NCBI GenBank assembly: GCA_044359955.1
Contig: JBIKLF010000007.1
Span: 56,444-120,443, forward strand
Direction: 5' to 3'
DNA from: JACTMZ01 sp044359955
Lineage (GTDB): Bacteria > Verrucomicrobiota > Verrucomicrobiia > Chthoniobacterales > JACTMZ01
DNA: 64,000 nucleotides
Part shown: positions 24,741 through 33,638 of the stretch, piece by piece
How the letters are laid out: the number at the start of each line of letters is the position of its first letter
How positions within the stretch are numbered: the first letter of the stretch is position 1
The notes under the pieces: generated by a model
The model's database searches: none
What the model was told of the DNA's origin: nothing
What the model saw: the letters and a program-made list of their open reading frames with translations, nothing else
Program-made: the position numbers and the translations under genes

Positions 24741-25615
24741 GGGAGGAGTCCGAGATCGGCGAGGGTGGCGCGGATGAGTTGGCGGCTTTCTTCGGTCATT
24801 TCGACCAGCGGAAGCCGGACTTCGGGCGAGAGGCCCATGGTAAGGGAGAGGGCGTATTTGGTGGGGGAGGGATTGCTTTCGATGAAAAGGTTTTTGAAGA
24901 GCGGGTAAATGCGGCGGTGGAGTTGTTCGGCGCGGGTCATTTGTCCGTCACGCGCGGCGCGGACGAGTTCGCTGACCTGGGCGGGGGCGACATTGGAGGC
25001 CACGCTGATCACGCCGACGGCGCCGACGGAGATGAAGGGGAGGGTGAGCGAATCGTCACCGGAGATAAGTTCAAAAGTTTCGGGGACGGCTTGGCGGAGT
25101 TGGCTGACGCGCTCGACCGTGCCGCCGGCTTCTTTGATTGCCACGATGTTCGGGCAATCCTGGGCGAGGCGGGCCACCACGGGCACGCCGATCTCCACGC
25201 CGCAGCGTCCGGGAATGCTGTAGAGAATGATCGGGAGGTTGGTGGCTTCGGCGATGGCGCGGAAGTGGCGGTAAAGGCCTTCGGGCGTGGGTTTGTTGTA
25301 GTAGGGGGCGACGATGAGGGCGCCGTCCGCGCCGGCTTTTTCGGCGTCTTGGGTGAGGGCGATGGCTTCGTCGGTGGCGTTGGACCCGGTGCCGCCGACG
25401 ACTTTGATCCGTCCGGCGGCGATATCGACGGCGGCCTTGATGACGTCACGGTGCTCGTCGTGGGAAAGGGTGGGTGATTCGCCGGTGGTGCCTACGGGGA
25501 CGATGCCGTCCACGCCGCCGGCGATCTGGGCTTCGATCAGTTGGCGGAAGCCATCGTAATCGACTTGGCCGTGGCGGAAGGGGGTGGCGAGGGCGGTGTA
25601 GGTTCCGGCGAACAT
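24737..25615 (-). CDS. dapA: 4-hydroxy-tetrahydrodipicolinate synthase
   Basis: The protein (292 aa) condenses pyruvate and aspartate semialdehyde. The Schiff-base lysine is in IVAIKEAGG, the catalytic tyrosine in ILYSIPGRCG, and GTTGESPTLSHDEH is the phosphate-like loop. Length is standard. It is upstream of dapB and 140 bases downstream of dapF on the same strand. That gap holds a TAGTTT hexamer near the start and a palindromic repeat. Confidence 0.96.
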   Translation of the reverse strand: MFAGTYTALATPFRHGQVDYDGFRQLIEAQIAGGVDGIVPVGTTGESPTLSHDEHRDVIKAAVDIAAGRIKVVGGTGSNATDEAIALTQDAEKAGADGALIVAPYYNKPTPEGLYRHFRAIAEATNLPIILYSIPGRCGVEIGVPVVARLAQDCPNIVAIKEAGGTVERVSQLRQAVPETFELISGDDSLTLPFISVGAVGVISVASNVAPAQVSELVRAARDGQMTRAEQLHRRIYPLFKNLFIESNPSPTKYALSLTMGLSPEVRLPLVEMTEESRQLIRATLADLGLLP

Positions 25616-25725
25616 GGTGGAAGGAAACTAAACCTTAACGATGGAGTTGATGACAAGCTGCAAGGTTTGGGTTTGGGGAGTTTGCCCGTGTCCTCGTGGA
25701 GGGGGAGGTGTGTGGTTTTGGGGAT

Positions 25726-25748
25726 CATCGGCAGGATGCCGATGCCAC
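25726..25748. repeat. Half of the GTGGCA-type palindromic repeat
   Basis: CATCGGCAGGATGCCGATGC plus CAC, a hairpin nearly identical to the right half of the element at 27347-27404. It is just downstream of the dapF stop and may help end the transcript. Confidence 0.55.
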
Positions 25749-25755
25749 TTCAGGC

Positions 25756-26568
25756 TCAGACCGTGATGTCGCCGGCAAAGACGAAATCGGCGGGGCCGGT
25801 GAGGATGACGTGGGAGAAGCCGTCTTTGGCGCGGAGGAAATCCACGCTCAGGGTGTCGCCGCCTTTGACCAGCACGCGGATGGGAGACTCGGCGCCGGTG
25901 AGGGCGGCGATGGTGAGGGCGGCGGCGACAACGCCGGTGCCGCAGGCGAGAGTTTCGGCTTCGACGCCGCGTTCGTAGGTGCGGATGGCGAGGTCTTGGG
26001 GTCCGAGTTGGCGGACAAAATTGACGTTGGTCCCGCGGGGTTGGAAGTGATGGTGATGGCGGAGGGCGGCGCCGAGCGGATGGACGTCGGTGCCGTCGAG
26101 GTCGTCGACGAGAACCACGGCGTGTGGGACGCCGGTATTGATCGAGTAGACGGTGAGTGATTTTCCGGCGGCGTCGAGTTCCACGCCATCGGCGAAGGAA
26201 CCGGGTTGGCTCATGCCGAGGGAGACTTGGTCGCCGCGGAGCGTGGCGGTGATGAGGCCGGCGGGAGTTTCGAAGGTGACGGTGCCGTTGTTGGCGGGCG
26301 CGAGTTGGTTGACGAATCGGGCAAAGCAGCGGGCGCCATTGCCGCACATTTCGGCTTCGCGGCCGTCGGCGTTGTAATAACGCATGCGGAAGTCGGCTTG
26401 GGCTTCGGGCTTTTCGACGAGAAGGAGTCCGTCGGCACCGACGCCGCGGTGGCGGTCGCAGAGGCGGGCGATTTGAGCGTCGGTGAGGATGAGTGAACCG
26501 TCGCGGTTGTCGAGCAGGACGAAGTCATTGCCGGCGCCGTTCATCTTTTGGAAATGCAGGATGGGCAT
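25756..26568 (-). CDS. dapF: Diaminopimelate epimerase
   Basis: This 270-residue cofactor-independent epimerase interconverts LL- and meso-diaminopimelate. Both catalytic cysteines are visible, in EMCGNGARCFARF and ETLACGTGVVAAAL. The start MPILHFQKMNGAGNDF is the family N-terminus; the frame is open twelve codons further. A perfect TTGACA lies about 30 bases upstream of the start, though the matching -10 is poor. The order dapF-dapA-dapB is a coherent pathway group. Confidence 0.95.
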   Translation of the reverse strand: MPILHFQKMNGAGNDFVLLDNRDGSLILTDAQIARLCDRHRGVGADGLLLVEKPEAQADFRMRYYNADGREAEMCGNGARCFARFVNQLAPANNGTVTFETPAGLITATLRGDQVSLGMSQPGSFADGVELDAAGKSLTVYSINTGVPHAVVLVDDLDGTDVHPLGAALRHHHHFQPRGTNVNFVRQLGPQDLAIRTYERGVEAETLACGTGVVAAALTIAALTGAESPIRVLVKGGDTLSVDFLRAKDGFSHVILTGPADFVFAGDITV

Positions 26569-26674
26569 CCGGGAAGTGTCTTTGAGGAGTGAGAGGGGTG
26601 TCAATCGCGGGTGGATTGGGAGGGGAACTGCGGAGGGAGGAGGAAGGGGCTTTGCCCGGGGGTGAGGGCGGTGC

Positions 26675-26680
26675 TAGTAT
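26675..26680 (+). promoter_or_regulatory. Predicted -10 element, leaderless
   Basis: TAGTAT is followed by six bases and the ATG at 26687. TTGCCC, 17 bases further up (26652-26657), is a plausible -35. Confidence 0.4.
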
Positions 26681-26686
26681 TTGGGT

Positions 26687-26878
26687 ATGAAGTCGGCGAT
26701 TGATCCGGAGTTGCGGAAGAATCCCTTGTTTATCGAGTTGATGGAAGAGGGTTTGGCTATTCAGCATCAGTTTAGTGCGGAGCCCATTTATGCTCGCACG
26801 GGGAAAGGCTACTTGAAGCCCACGGGAGTTGCGGAGTTGCAGAAAATCAAAAGTGCGAAGCGGGCCAAACGGGGTTGA
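26687..26878 (+). CDS. Small basic protein (63 aa), unknown; first gene of a pair
   Basis: MKSAIDPELRKNPLFIELME starts a soluble, lysine-rich peptide ending KRAKRG. There is no signal peptide. It is followed within two bases by a second small gene, and the pair looks like a small operon with its own promoter. A toxin-antitoxin arrangement is possible from size and layout only; I recognise neither protein. Confidence 0.55.
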   Translation: MKSAIDPELRKNPLFIELMEEGLAIQHQFSAEPIYARTGKGYLKPTGVAELQKIKSAKRAKRG

Positions 26879-26880
26879 GC

Positions 26881-27273
26881 ATGAGTGTTGTCAGGCCATG
26901 GCTGGCTTTGTTTGATTGGGAGATGGTCACGGCGCAGAACATGGTGCTCTGCGAGGCGAAGACCGCCCTGCACAAACCGACGTCCGATGGACATGACGCG
27001 ACCAAAGCTTTGTGGGATTCGCAGCACACCGCAGCGATGAGCTTGGAGGAAGCGGTTGACCTTTGCCGTCGTTGCCACCGCATGGCGCCTTTCTGTTTTT
27101 ACAACGGGAACACTTTTGCTTCGATTGTCAGGTTGGTGATCAAGAAACTTGATTTGCCGGAGGAGCGGGCATTTGTGGTCCGGAGTTTGGCCGGTCACAT
27201 CGTGGCGGGGGTGGCGACGGTGGAGGAGGAGAGGGCTTTTCGGGAGTTTTGTGTGGGCTGGGAGGTCGGGTAG
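26881..27273 (+). CDS. Small protein (130 aa), unknown; second gene of a pair
   Basis: It starts MSVVRPWLALFDWEMVTAQN, two bases after the upstream stop; a TTG start two codons earlier would overlap it. It is soluble, with a CRRCHRMAPFCFYNG cluster (three Cys, one His) that could bind a metal, and helical elsewhere. No family is recognised. Confidence 0.55.
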   Translation: MSVVRPWLALFDWEMVTAQNMVLCEAKTALHKPTSDGHDATKALWDSQHTAAMSLEEAVDLCRRCHRMAPFCFYNGNTFASIVRLVIKKLDLPEERAFVVRSLAGHIVAGVATVEEERAFREFCVGWEVG

Positions 27274-27346
27274 CGGCTGCTGCAAGTGTGGGTTAGAGCG
27301 TGTTCGGCGAAGCTCTTTATCGGCGCTGCACCGGTTCTGCGGAAAA

Positions 27347-27404
27347 GTGGCACGGGCATCTTGCCCGTGATCAATAGACATCATCGGCAAGATGCCGATG
27401 CCAC
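27347..27404. repeat. GTGGCA-type double-hairpin palindromic repeat
   Basis: Outer ends GTGGCA and TGCCAC are inverted copies. Inside are two hairpins with different words: CACGGGCATCTTGCCCGTG and CATCGGCAAGATGCCGATG. A half element is at 25726. It lies in the 234-base gap between the small gene pair and mutS, which holds no gene. Confidence 0.7.
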
Positions 27405-27465
27405 GTAGTCAAAATCCGGATGGATCAAACGAGACAGCGTAAAGACTTGCATCGAAAACGCTCTA

Positions 27466-27496
27466 ACGGCCGGCGCCGGGGACGGCGCCGCTACAG
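27466..27496. repeat. GGCGCCG-type palindromic repeat, copy 1
   Basis: GGCCGGCGCCGGGGACGGCG followed by CCGCTACAG. The same 30-base block recurs at 31727-31757. It follows the mutS stop on the minus strand, where it forms a strong hairpin. Confidence 0.7.
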
Positions 27497-27507
27497 ATGT
27501 TACGGCG

Positions 27508-29979
27508 CTAGGACTCGAAGAGGTCGAGTTGGTCGGTGAAGGCTCGGAGCTTGTGGGGGCGGGGGCGTTTTTCGGCTAACGCCGGTTTGCCTTCGGCGGT
27601 GAGTTCGGAGTTTTCGAGGTTGGTCAGGATTTCGCGGGCGCGTTTGAGGATGGGTTCGGGGAGGCCGGCGAGGCGCGCAACTTGGATGCCGTAGCTTTGG
27701 TCGGCGGGGCCGGGGATGATTTTGCGGAGGAAGATGATGTCGTCGTTCCATTCGCGGACCGCGATGTTGCAGTTGGTCACTCCGGGGCGGGTGCGGGCGA
27801 GGTCGGTGAGTTCGTGGTAGTGGGTGGCGAAGAGGGTGCGGCAGGCGGTGACGTCGTGGAGATGCTCGGCCACGCTCCAGGCGATGGAGAGTCCGTCGAA
27901 GGTCGAGGTGCCGCGGCCGATTTCGTCGAGGATGACGAGGCTGCGGTCCGTGGCGTTGTTGAGGATGGCGGCGGTTTCGTTCATCTCGACCATGAAGGTG
28001 GATTGTCCGCGCGCGAGGTCGTCGGTCGCGCCGACGCGGGTGAAGATACGGTCGACGAGTCCGATCTCGGCGTCGGCGGCGGGAATGAAACTGCCGGTCT
28101 GGGCGAGGAGGACGAGGAGCGCAACTTGGCGGATGTAGGTGCTTTTGCCGGCCATGTTGGGGCCGGTGAGGATGACGAGGCGGGGGGCATCGGTGTCGAG
28201 CGCGGTGTCGTTGGGCACGAAGCGCCCGGCGGGCATGGTTTGGTCGAGGACGGGGTGGCGTCCGTCGGTGATGTTGATGACTCCGGTGGCGGTGAGTTTC
28301 GGCCGGATGTAGCGGAAGGTGCGGGCGGTTTCGGCCAGTCCGGCGAGGGTGTCGATCTGGGCGACGGCGCGGGCGGTGTGCTGGAGCGAGGCCAGCTCGG
28401 CGAGGACGGCGGTGCGGAGTTGGCTGAAGATTTCCGACTCGAGGGCGCGGGCGCGTTCTTCGCCGCCGAGGATGCGGCCTTCCATTTCTTTCAGCTCGGG
28501 GGTGATGAAGCGCTCCGAGTTGGCGGTGGTTTGTTTGCGGGTGTAGTCGTCGGGGACGGAGGCGAGATTGGATTTGGTGACTTCGAGGTAGTAGCCGAAG
28601 ACGGAGTTGTAGCGGATTTTGAGGGACTTGATGCCGGTGCGTGCGATTTCGCGGTCTTGCAGTTCGGCGATCCAGCGGCGTCCTTCGGTGCCGGCGCGGC
28701 GGAGTTCGTCGAGGTCGGGGTTGTATCCTTCGCGGATCATGCCGCCGTCGCGGAGGGTCGGCGGGGGTTCGTCGACGACGGCGGATTCGAGGAGCGTGAC
28801 GAGCGGGTCGAAGGTGCGGAGGTCGGCGGCGAGGGCGAGGAGCGGGGAGGTGTCGTTTTCGGCGAGAGCGGCGCGGAGGGACGGGAGGAGGGCAAGGGAG
28901 GTTTTCAGCGCGACGAGATCGCGGGCGTTGCCGGAGGCAAGGCTGAGGCGGGAGACGGCGCGTTCCATGTCGCGGATGTCGCGGAGGATGTCGCGTATCG
29001 CGGCGAGGCGGGTGGGGTCATCATGGAAAGCGGCGACGAGGTCTTGGCGGTGCGTGATGGCGGCGAGATCGCGGAGCGGGTGGAGGATCCATTCGCGCAG
29101 CAGGCGGGCGCCCATCGGAGTGAGGGTGCGGTCGATGGCGCCGCGGAGGCTGGTGCCTTCGGGGCTGCGGGATTCCACGAGTTCGAGGTTGGTTTGGGTG
29201 ACGGCGTCGAGGAGGAGGTAGGATGTGGCGTGCCAGGGTTTCGGGGGCGCGAGGTGTTGTGCGTCGCGGCGGAGGCTGCGGGTGATGTAATGGAGCAGGG
29301 CGCCGGCGGCACGGGTGCCGTGGGGGAGATCGGTGCAGCCGAAGCCGTCGAGGGATTGCACGCGGAAGTGGTCGCGGAGGAGGTCGGTGGCTTGGGTGAG
29401 GTCGAAGGCGAAGGCGTCGTGCGGCGTGGGGGGCAGCGGGAGTTCCGGGGTGGTGTCGAGGTGGTCGGGGATGAGGAGTTCGCTCGGTTGGAGGCGGGCG
29501 AGTTGGTCGGCGAGTTGGGCGGGGGATTCGATTTCGGCGAGGCGGAATTCGCCGGTGCTGAGGTCGAGCCAAGCGAGGCCGGAGGATTTTTTGTCCGGGC
29601 AGACGGCGGCGAGGTAGTTGTGGCGGTTTTCCTCGAGGCCGAAGTCGTCGAGCGTGCCGGCGCTGAGGATGCGGGCGATTTCGCGGCGGACGAGTTTGCC
29701 GGGAGTGACCTCTCCGACTTGGTCGCAGATGGCGACGCGTTTGCCGGCTTCGACGAGTTTGGCGACGTAGGCGCGGGCGCTGTGGTAGGGGACGCCGCAC
29801 ATGGGGGTGTCGCCGCGTTTGGTCAGGGCGACATTGAGGAGGGCGGATGCTTCGCGGGCGTCGTCGAAAAACATTTCGTAGAAGTCGCCGAGGCGGAAGA
29901 GGAGGAGGGTGTTGGGGGGGAGTTCGCGGCGGATGTCCTGGTATTGGCGCATCATGGGGGTGAGCTTCGGGGCGGACAT
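27508..29979 (-). CDS. mutS: DNA mismatch repair protein MutS
   Basis: The protein (823 aa) recognises mismatches and is an ABC-type ATPase. The N-terminal mismatch-reading motif is FRLGDFYEMFFDDA. Walker A is GPNMAGKSTYIRQ, the Walker B / signature region is LVILDEIGRGTSTFDGLS, and the later FATHYHELT is conserved. Length is slightly below the usual 850-860. TATAAG lies eight bases before the ATG on the minus strand, implying a very short leader. Confidence 0.96.
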   Translation of the reverse strand: MSAPKLTPMMRQYQDIRRELPPNTLLLFRLGDFYEMFFDDAREASALLNVALTKRGDTPMCGVPYHSARAYVAKLVEAGKRVAICDQVGEVTPGKLVRREIARILSAGTLDDFGLEENRHNYLAAVCPDKKSSGLAWLDLSTGEFRLAEIESPAQLADQLARLQPSELLIPDHLDTTPELPLPPTPHDAFAFDLTQATDLLRDHFRVQSLDGFGCTDLPHGTRAAGALLHYITRSLRRDAQHLAPPKPWHATSYLLLDAVTQTNLELVESRSPEGTSLRGAIDRTLTPMGARLLREWILHPLRDLAAITHRQDLVAAFHDDPTRLAAIRDILRDIRDMERAVSRLSLASGNARDLVALKTSLALLPSLRAALAENDTSPLLALAADLRTFDPLVTLLESAVVDEPPPTLRDGGMIREGYNPDLDELRRAGTEGRRWIAELQDREIARTGIKSLKIRYNSVFGYYLEVTKSNLASVPDDYTRKQTTANSERFITPELKEMEGRILGGEERARALESEIFSQLRTAVLAELASLQHTARAVAQIDTLAGLAETARTFRYIRPKLTATGVINITDGRHPVLDQTMPAGRFVPNDTALDTDAPRLVILTGPNMAGKSTYIRQVALLVLLAQTGSFIPAADAEIGLVDRIFTRVGATDDLARGQSTFMVEMNETAAILNNATDRSLVILDEIGRGTSTFDGLSIAWSVAEHLHDVTACRTLFATHYHELTDLARTRPGVTNCNIAVREWNDDIIFLRKIIPGPADQSYGIQVARLAGLPEPILKRAREILTNLENSELTAEGKPALAEKRPRPHKLRAFTDQLDLFES

Positions 29980-30107
29980 CGGAGGTTCTTATAAGACCGG
30001 AAGGGGGAAAGCGGAAACCGGAAAGCTGAGTGAGGGGGTGACCGGGGATGAGCGGCCGTTGCCGGGAATCCGCACACGGCGGACAGGCTGGTGACGCTAC
30101 GAGAGGT

Positions 30108-30134
30108 TGAGGCCTGTTGCGGTCCGCGGCGCCG
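30108..30134. repeat. AGGCCTGTTGCGGTCCGCGG repeat, copy 1
   Basis: The 20-base word in the call recurs at 38719-38738. Here it is followed by CGCCGC and ends two bases before the chosen ATG of the DASS transporter. Confidence 0.6.
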
Positions 30135-30135
30135 C

Positions 30136-31620
30136 ATGGACTTGGGGTTCCGGATTTGGCAGGGTGCGGGGGTGCGGGAACATGGCATCAGTGTGGCGGG
30201 GAGAGTGGGGTTGATGGCGGCGCCGGTGTTGCTGGCTTTTGTTTTGCTGACCGATCCGTCGGAGGGGTTGAGTGTGGCGGGGTGGCGGATGGTGGGGGTG
30301 GTGGGGGTGATGGCGATTCTTTGGATGACGGAGGCGATTCCGATTCCGGTCACGGCCTTGCTGCCGCTCGCTTTGTTTCCGCTGCTCGATGTGGCGCCGT
30401 TCAAAGATGCGGCGGCGCCGTTTGCCAATCCGGTGATTTATCTTTTTCTCGGCGGCTTCGTGCTCGCGCTGGGTTTGCAGCGGTGGCGACTGCATGAGCG
30501 GGTGGCTTATTGGATCGTGGGGCGGACCGGGTCGCGGGCCAGTCGTGTTCTCGCGGGGTTCATGGTGGCGACGGCGTTTGTGAGCATGTGGATCAATAAC
30601 AGCGCGACGACGGTGATGATGTTGCCGATGGCGATTTCGGTGGCGGCGTTGTTTAGGGCGCGCATGGGTGGCGATGAAAAGGGGCACGAGGGAGTGGGTT
30701 TGGCGTTGATGCTCGGGGTGGCTTACGCGGCGAGTATCGGCGGGATCGGGACGTTGATCGGGACGGCGCCGAATGCGTTTATGGCGGGGTTTTTGCGGGA
30801 GACTTACGGGCTGCAGATTGGGTTCGGTCAGTGGATGCTGGTGGGCGTGCCGCTGGTGGTGGTGGGTATTTTTCTGACGCACGCCATTCTGGCGCGTGTT
30901 TGTTTGACGGATCGGAAGATGGAGTTAGCCGGCTTGCGTGAGGAGGTGCTGGGGGAGTTGGCGAAGCTGGGCAGTTGGTCGCGCGGGGAGATCTCGGTGG
31001 CCGTGGTGTTTTGTTCCACTGCGCTGCTGTGGATGGTGCAGCCTTGGCTCAAGCCGTGGCTGCCGGGGGTGTCCGATGCGGGGATTGCCATGACGGCGGC
31101 AGTCGCGCTGTTTTTGATTCCGGTGAACTGGCGGCGCGGGGAGTTTGTTTTGTCGGGGCGGGATTTACGTGACCTGCCTTATGGGGTGCTTATTTTGCTC
31201 GGGGGCGGTTTGAGTATGGCCGAAGGGGTGGAGCAGACGGGGGTGGCAGCGTGGTTGGGGACAATGACCGCCGCGTGGCAGGGATTGCCGATTGTCCTCG
31301 TCGTGGTGCTGGTCACGCTCGCGATTTTGTTTTTGACCGAGTTGACGAGCAATGTGGCGACGACGGCCACGTTCTTGCCCGTGGTGGCTTCGGTCGCGGT
31401 CGGGATGGGTCAGGATCCTTTGGTACTCGTGATTCCGGCGGTCATGGCGGCGAGTTGCGCTTTCATGTTGCCGGTGGGGACGCCGCCGAATGCGATTGTT
31501 TTCGCGAGCGGGTTGGTGCCGCTGCCGCGGATGGCGCGGGTGGGGATTTTGGTGAATCTGCTTTTTGCGGTGTTGATTCCGGTGTTGGTACTCACGTGGG
31601 CGGCGTGGGTGTTTGGATGA
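30136..31620 (+). CDS. DASS-family sodium/anion (dicarboxylate) symporter
   Basis: The product (494 aa) has about eleven to twelve hydrophobic segments and the two family-defining substrate/sodium sites: WINNSATTVMMLP in the first half and ELTSNVATTATFLPV in the second. IGTAPNAFMAGF and VGTPPNAIVFASG are the paired hairpin loops. It should import dicarboxylates or related anions across the inner membrane; the exact substrate is unknown. The ATG at 30136 is taken as start; a GTG at 30091 is open in frame but would make the upstream repeat coding. Confidence 0.88.
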   Translation: MDLGFRIWQGAGVREHGISVAGRVGLMAAPVLLAFVLLTDPSEGLSVAGWRMVGVVGVMAILWMTEAIPIPVTALLPLALFPLLDVAPFKDAAAPFANPVIYLFLGGFVLALGLQRWRLHERVAYWIVGRTGSRASRVLAGFMVATAFVSMWINNSATTVMMLPMAISVAALFRARMGGDEKGHEGVGLALMLGVAYAASIGGIGTLIGTAPNAFMAGFLRETYGLQIGFGQWMLVGVPLVVVGIFLTHAILARVCLTDRKMELAGLREEVLGELAKLGSWSRGEISVAVVFCSTALLWMVQPWLKPWLPGVSDAGIAMTAAVALFLIPVNWRRGEFVLSGRDLRDLPYGVLILLGGGLSMAEGVEQTGVAAWLGTMTAAWQGLPIVLVVVLVTLAILFLTELTSNVATTATFLPVVASVAVGMGQDPLVLVIPAVMAASCAFMLPVGTPPNAIVFASGLVPLPRMARVGILVNLLFAVLIPVLVLTWAAWVFG

Positions 31621-31661
31621 GGGTGTGAGGGATGAGGGTGTGAGGGATGAGGGTGTGAAAC
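31617..31661 (+). repeat. Tandem 15-bp repeat over the DASS stop codon
   Basis: Three copies of ATGAGGGTGTGAGGG (the last differs in its final bases) start inside the last codon of the transporter gene. The unit contains TGA in more than one frame. Confidence 0.7.
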
Positions 31662-31726
31662 TTGAAACTTGAGGGCTGAGTAGGGTGGTGTGGTCGGTCG
31701 CCGCGCCCACCGACCCTGCCGGAGGG

Positions 31727-31757
31727 AACGGCCGGCGCCGGGGACGGCGCCGCTACA
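31727..31757. repeat. GGCGCCG-type palindromic repeat, copy 2
   Basis: The same block as at 27466-27496, in the same orientation, in the 228-base gap between the DASS gene and the convergent SIMPL gene. That gap holds only repeats. Confidence 0.7.
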
Positions 31758-31848
31758 GAGGCGTGTTTTCGGGGGAGAGCGAGGCTGCGTTGCCGTGATA
31801 GGACGACGCTGCGATGGGGACAGCGCGCGTCGTCGGGGGTGCGGGCCG

Positions 31849-32589
31849 CTACTGTGGGGCGAACTCGACTTGGAGGGTGACTTCGCGGGCTATGACGGTT
31901 TCGCCGCCTTGGATGTCGAGTTCGGGCAAGGGTGCCGCGTCGGCGGCCATCATCATGGCGGCGCGGGGCATGGGGCGCGGGTCGAAGCGTCCGCCGGTCG
32001 CGTCGACGGTGCGGATGCCGGTCCATTTGAGCTTGAGGGCCTCGAGCAGGGCGCGGGCTTGAGCTTCGCCGTCTTGAGCGGCCAGGGTCAGCGCTTCATT
32101 CTCGGCGCCGCGGCTGGCTTCGTCGGTCGGGCGCGTGAACATGTTCGAGACGGAGTTGGCGCCGGCTTCCATCATGGACGAAATGAGGCGACCGGCTTCC
32201 TCGACGGGAGACTCGAAGCTGACGGCGACTTGTCCGATGTAGCCGGTGATTTTGGGCGGTTGCGGGCGCTTGCCGGACTCGGGTTGGGCCTGGGTGAATT
32301 GCGGGCGGATGTTGACGGCGGTGGTTTCGAGGCGTTGGACTTTTTCCTCGGATTTGAGGGCGGTCACCACGGCTTGCGAGCGGCGGGTGACTTCCTCGCG
32401 GACGGGGGCTTCTTCGGGGCCGGCGGCTTCGAAGCCGAGTTGAATGACGGCAACGGTGTTGGGGATGCGGACTTCGCCGCGGCCTTGCACGGTGAGGAGG
32501 GGCGGTTCGGAGGTGGCGGGGCGCGGGAGCATTTGCGCGTGCAGCGGCGTGGCAACGGCGAGGAGCAAGGGGAGGAGAATTTTTTTCAT
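31849..32589 (-). CDS. Exported SIMPL-domain (DUF541) protein
   Basis: MKKILLPLLLAVATPLHAQ is a signal peptide. The mature domain begins LLTVQGRGEVRIPNTVAVIQ and contains the SIMPL pattern of alternating strands and helices (VTRRSQAVVTALKSEEKVQR, TGYIGQVAVSFESPVEEAGR). Family members are periplasmic or outer-membrane associated and often form oligomers. Function is not settled. The ATG overlaps the stop of the CNNM/CBS gene (ATGA), so the two are coupled. Confidence 0.85.
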   Translation of the reverse strand: MKKILLPLLLAVATPLHAQMLPRPATSEPPLLTVQGRGEVRIPNTVAVIQLGFEAAGPEEAPVREEVTRRSQAVVTALKSEEKVQRLETTAVNIRPQFTQAQPESGKRPQPPKITGYIGQVAVSFESPVEEAGRLISSMMEAGANSVSNMFTRPTDEASRGAENEALTLAAQDGEAQARALLEALKLKWTGIRTVDATGGRFDPRPMPRAAMMMAADAAPLPELDIQGGETVIAREVTLQVEFAPQ

Positions 32590-33638
32590 TGTTTGGCGAG
32601 GGGTAGGTCCGGGGTGCGGTGGCGTTGGCGTCCGCGGCGGCGCGCCAGAGCGCGCATGTCGACCGCTACATCGTCTTTCTCGTAAATCTCGCGTCCGATC
32701 AAGTGCTCGATGATGTCCTCGATCGAGACCACCCCGACGAAGCCGCCGTATTCGTCGACCACGGTGGCCATCTGTTGGTTGGCAGCGAGGAGGGTTTGCA
32801 GGGCGCTGGCCGCGGTGGCCATCTCGGGGACAAAGGAGACAGGTTGTTGGAGGTCCTTGATTTTGCGCCCACCTTGCCCGGTCGCGATGCTGTGGAGGAT
32901 GTCGCGGCGCCGAGCGAGGCCGGTGATTTCGTCGAGCGTTCCCGAATGAACGGGCATGCGGCTGAAACGGATGGAAGGGTGCTCGGCGAGGACGTCGGCG
33001 GCGGTTTGATCGTCCTCGAGGGTGACGACGACATTGCGCGGAGTGAGGATGTCGGCGACGCGTGTGCTGGAGAGGCTCAGGGCATTGTGGATAAGATCGC
33101 GCTCGCCACCGGTCAGGGTTCCTTCCCGCGCGCCCTTTTCGGCGAGGAGAACGATCTCGCGGTCGGACGCACCTTCGTCCGGTTTGCGGCGGATGATGGC
33201 GCGGACGATGAGGTTGCAGAGGTGGGTGAGAGGACGGAGGACGCGGCGCATCCAGTAGAGCGGGTAGGCGGCGTGCTTTTGCAGGGTGGTGCGGTAGACG
33301 ACACCGAGGTTTTTCGGAATGACTTCCGAGAACACGAGAATCGCAAGCGTCATCAGTGCGGAGATAATGCCCAGCGAGGCGTCGCCGAACAGTTGTGTCG
33401 CTATGCCTCCGACGATGACGGCGCCAAGGGTGTTGGCGATGGTATTGAGGGTGAGGATGGAGGAGATCGTCTCTTCCATGTGATCCCGCGAGTCTTCGAA
33501 GAGTTTTCCGCGCCGCGGATTGCGCTCCTTGAGGGCCTCGACCTCGGCGGTGGTTGTGCTGAGGAACATGGCCTCAAGAAGGGAGCAGAAAAATGAAACG
33601 CCGAGGGTGAAGACCACGGCGAAGGCTAAAGCGGTCAT
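32586..33638 (-). CDS. CNNM/HlyC-type membrane protein with DUF21 and two CBS domains
   Basis: The protein (350 aa) has an N-terminal DUF21 membrane domain of about three to four helices (ALAFAVVFTLGVSFFCSLLE, then GAVIVGGIATQLFG and LGIISALMTLAILVFSEVIP). A CBS pair follows (about 195-330: LTPRNVVVTLEDDQTAADVL and VVDEYGGFVGVVSIEDIIEH). The C-terminal CorC_HlyC domain that many relatives carry is absent; the protein ends in a basic tail. The family is linked to magnesium/cobalt efflux. Confidence 0.88.
   Translation of the reverse strand: MTALAFAVVFTLGVSFFCSLLEAMFLSTTTAEVEALKERNPRRGKLFEDSRDHMEETISSILTLNTIANTLGAVIVGGIATQLFGDASLGIISALMTLAILVFSEVIPKNLGVVYRTTLQKHAAYPLYWMRRVLRPLTHLCNLIVRAIIRRKPDEGASDREIVLLAEKGAREGTLTGGERDLIHNALSLSSTRVADILTPRNVVVTLEDDQTAADVLAEHPSIRFSRMPVHSGTLDEITGLARRRDILHSIATGQGGRKIKDLQQPVSFVPEMATAASALQTLLAANQQMATVVDEYGGFVGVVSIEDIIEHLIGREIYEKDDVAVDMRALARRRGRQRHRTPDLPLAKQ

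Noticed and set aside
27682..29994. 770-codon plus-strand open frame opposite mutS
   Set aside because: Glycine/valine/glutamate-rich antisense translation of mutS with no domain.
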